Source: an uncultured Mucilaginibacter sp.
GTDB lineage: Bacteria > Bacteroidota > Bacteroidia > Sphingobacteriales > Sphingobacteriaceae
DNA length: 5,586 nt
Direction: 5' to 3'
NCBI GenBank assembly: GCA_946479225.1
Contig: CAMLFI010000200.1
Location: 1 to 5,586 of the forward strand
The notes beneath the pieces are model-generated. The model was given only the letters and a program-made list of their open reading frames with translations. It ran no database searches and had not been told where the DNA came from. Positions 4,995 through 5,586 of the stretch are shown in pieces. The position numbers and the translations under genes were made by a program. Position 1 is the first letter of the stretch. Each line of letters begins with the position of its first letter.

Positions 4995-5048
4995 CTTATT
5001 TACTAACCTTTTTAGGATTTAGCGTCAACAAGTCCTAATTTTACCATT

Positions 5049-5586
5049 ATGAACAATTTGCCGCCATTAGCCGAGCGCATGCGCCCCAAAACACTTGACG
5101 ACTATGTCGGTCAGAAGCATTTGGTGGGCCAGGGCGCGGTTTTGCGTAAGCGATAGAGAGTGGTGCGCTGCCCTCCATGCTTTTTTGGGGGCCGCCGGGC
5201 GTGGGTAAAACTACCCTGGCCTATATCATTTCGCAAACGCAGGACAGGCCGTTCTTCTCACTAAGCGCCATCAACTCCGGCGTTAAAGACATCCGCGAGG
5301 TGATTGAAACCGCCACGCGCCTAAGGGATGAGGGTCATACATTACCTGTATTGTTTATTGATGAGATCCATCGTTTCTCCAAATCACAGCAGGATTCGCT
5401 GCTGGGCGCTGTGGAGCGGGGTATAGTTACGTTGATAGGCGCCACTACAGAGAATCCCTCTTTCGAGGTGATCTCGGCTTTGCTGTCGCGATGCCAGGTT
5501 TACATTTTACAACACCTGGAAGAGGAAGACTTGATGGGCCTGCTGGATAAAGCCATGCGCGAAGATGAAGTGCTGAAAAAGAAGAA
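5049..5586 (+). pseudogene. rarA: Replication-associated recombination protein A (RarA/MgsA), frameshifted and cut by the window end
   Basis: RarA is a clamp-loader-like AAA+ ATPase that acts on stalled replication forks and single-strand gaps. ATG 5049 begins MNNLPPLAERMRPKTLDDYVGQ, the standard family N-terminus (PLAxRxRPxxLDxxxGQxHL), but the frame stops at TAG 5154-5156 after 35 codons. The family sequence resumes at once in the frame of base 5150 (AIESGALPSML...), as if one base were missing around 5148-5151: reading AAAGCG or AAGGCG instead of AAGCG restores it. With that repaired, 179 residues are visible: Walker A GPPGVGKT (48-55), Walker B VLFIDEIH (101-108), sensor 1 GATTENPSF (131-139) and arginine finger SRC (147-149). 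The usual length is about 420-440 aa, so more than half lies beyond the window. No slippery heptamer precedes the break. Either a real inactivating mutation or a base-call error is possible; conservation of everything downstream favours an error or a very recent event. Confidence 0.9.

Larger units (their letters stand above)
4516..5048. other. Divergent AT-rich intergenic region, no gene found
   Basis: This 533-bp stretch separates the minus-strand FKBP gene from plus-strand rarA and must hold both promoters. Open frames here are only a dozen or so codons long (for example from ATGs near 4634 and 4824) and look like nothing known. Notable content: CTTATAAG palindromes at 4683-4690 and 4872-4879 (the latter extends to ACTTATAAGT), a cluster of TGTTCCAAA sites at 4754-4994, and an inverted repeat TTAGGA/TCCTAA at 5012-5017/5033-5038 just before rarA. 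No convincing Bacteroidota promoter (TTG plus TAnnTTTG) stands out on either strand. Confidence 0.7.

Noticed and set aside
5012..5038. TTAGGA/TCCTAA inverted repeat as a riboswitch or attenuator for rarA
   Set aside because: Only 6 bp of AT-rich stem with a 15-nt loop and no further structure; too weak to claim.

Overview
The window reads as a chromosomal segment from a Bacteroidota bacterium, most likely a Sphingobacteriaceae member (Mucilaginibacter/Pedobacter-like). The basis is a set of Bacteroidota-type proteins (a CBM9/DOMON-like exported protein, MarC, a YafK-type L,D-transpeptidase and a Mip-like FKBP), A-rich rather than strongly Shine-Dalgarno leaders, and intergenic repeat families that I associate with this group. 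The genus is inferred from style and recall, not from a search.

Layout. 1-178 is non-coding: a degenerate 8-bp TGCAGAT tandem array, then a copy of what looks like the dispersed GTCATTTCGA...GAGAAATCTTTT repeat. 179-406 (+) encodes a small conserved 75-aa protein of unknown function. 407-560 is non-coding with two strong hairpins and a short palindrome just before the next gene. 561-1352 (+) encodes an exported 263-aa protein with an N-terminal CBM9/DOMON-like region. 1353-1506 lies between convergent genes and holds two related hairpins in opposite orientation (a BIME-like pair). Three minus-strand genes follow, read from high to low coordinates: 4515-3004 (FKBP-type prolyl isomerase with an N-terminal repeat region), 2987-2304 (MarC family membrane protein) and 2241-1507 (L,D-transpeptidase). 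The spacings of 16 and 62 nt suggest one transcription unit. 4516-5048 is a 533-bp AT-rich divergent intergenic region with six exact TGTTCCAAA sites. 5049 to the window end (+) is the start of rarA (mgsA), an AAA+ ATPase of replication-fork maintenance. Its reading frame is broken by an apparent one-base deletion near codon 34.

How it fits together. The three minus-strand genes share a cell-envelope theme: a secreted folding-factor-like protein, an inner-membrane protein and a peptidoglycan or protein cross-linking enzyme. The exported 263-aa protein converges on them and has no obvious link. rarA is a housekeeping gene with its own promoter region.

The points most worth a second look are: (i) the FKBP protein, whose N-terminal part has exactly seven copies of a DVYVAG...YWKNGQ unit, with the ends arranged as expected for a closed seven-bladed beta-propeller, fused to an FKBP domain lacking several usual active-site residues; (ii) the cluster of TGTTCCAAA sites, partly phased at 10 bp, upstream of rarA; (iii) the rarA frameshift; and (iv) the paired inverted hairpins at 1404-1481. 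I saw no CRISPR array, intact tRNA or rRNA gene, transposase or phage gene. Nothing here clearly amounts to a new multi-gene system.
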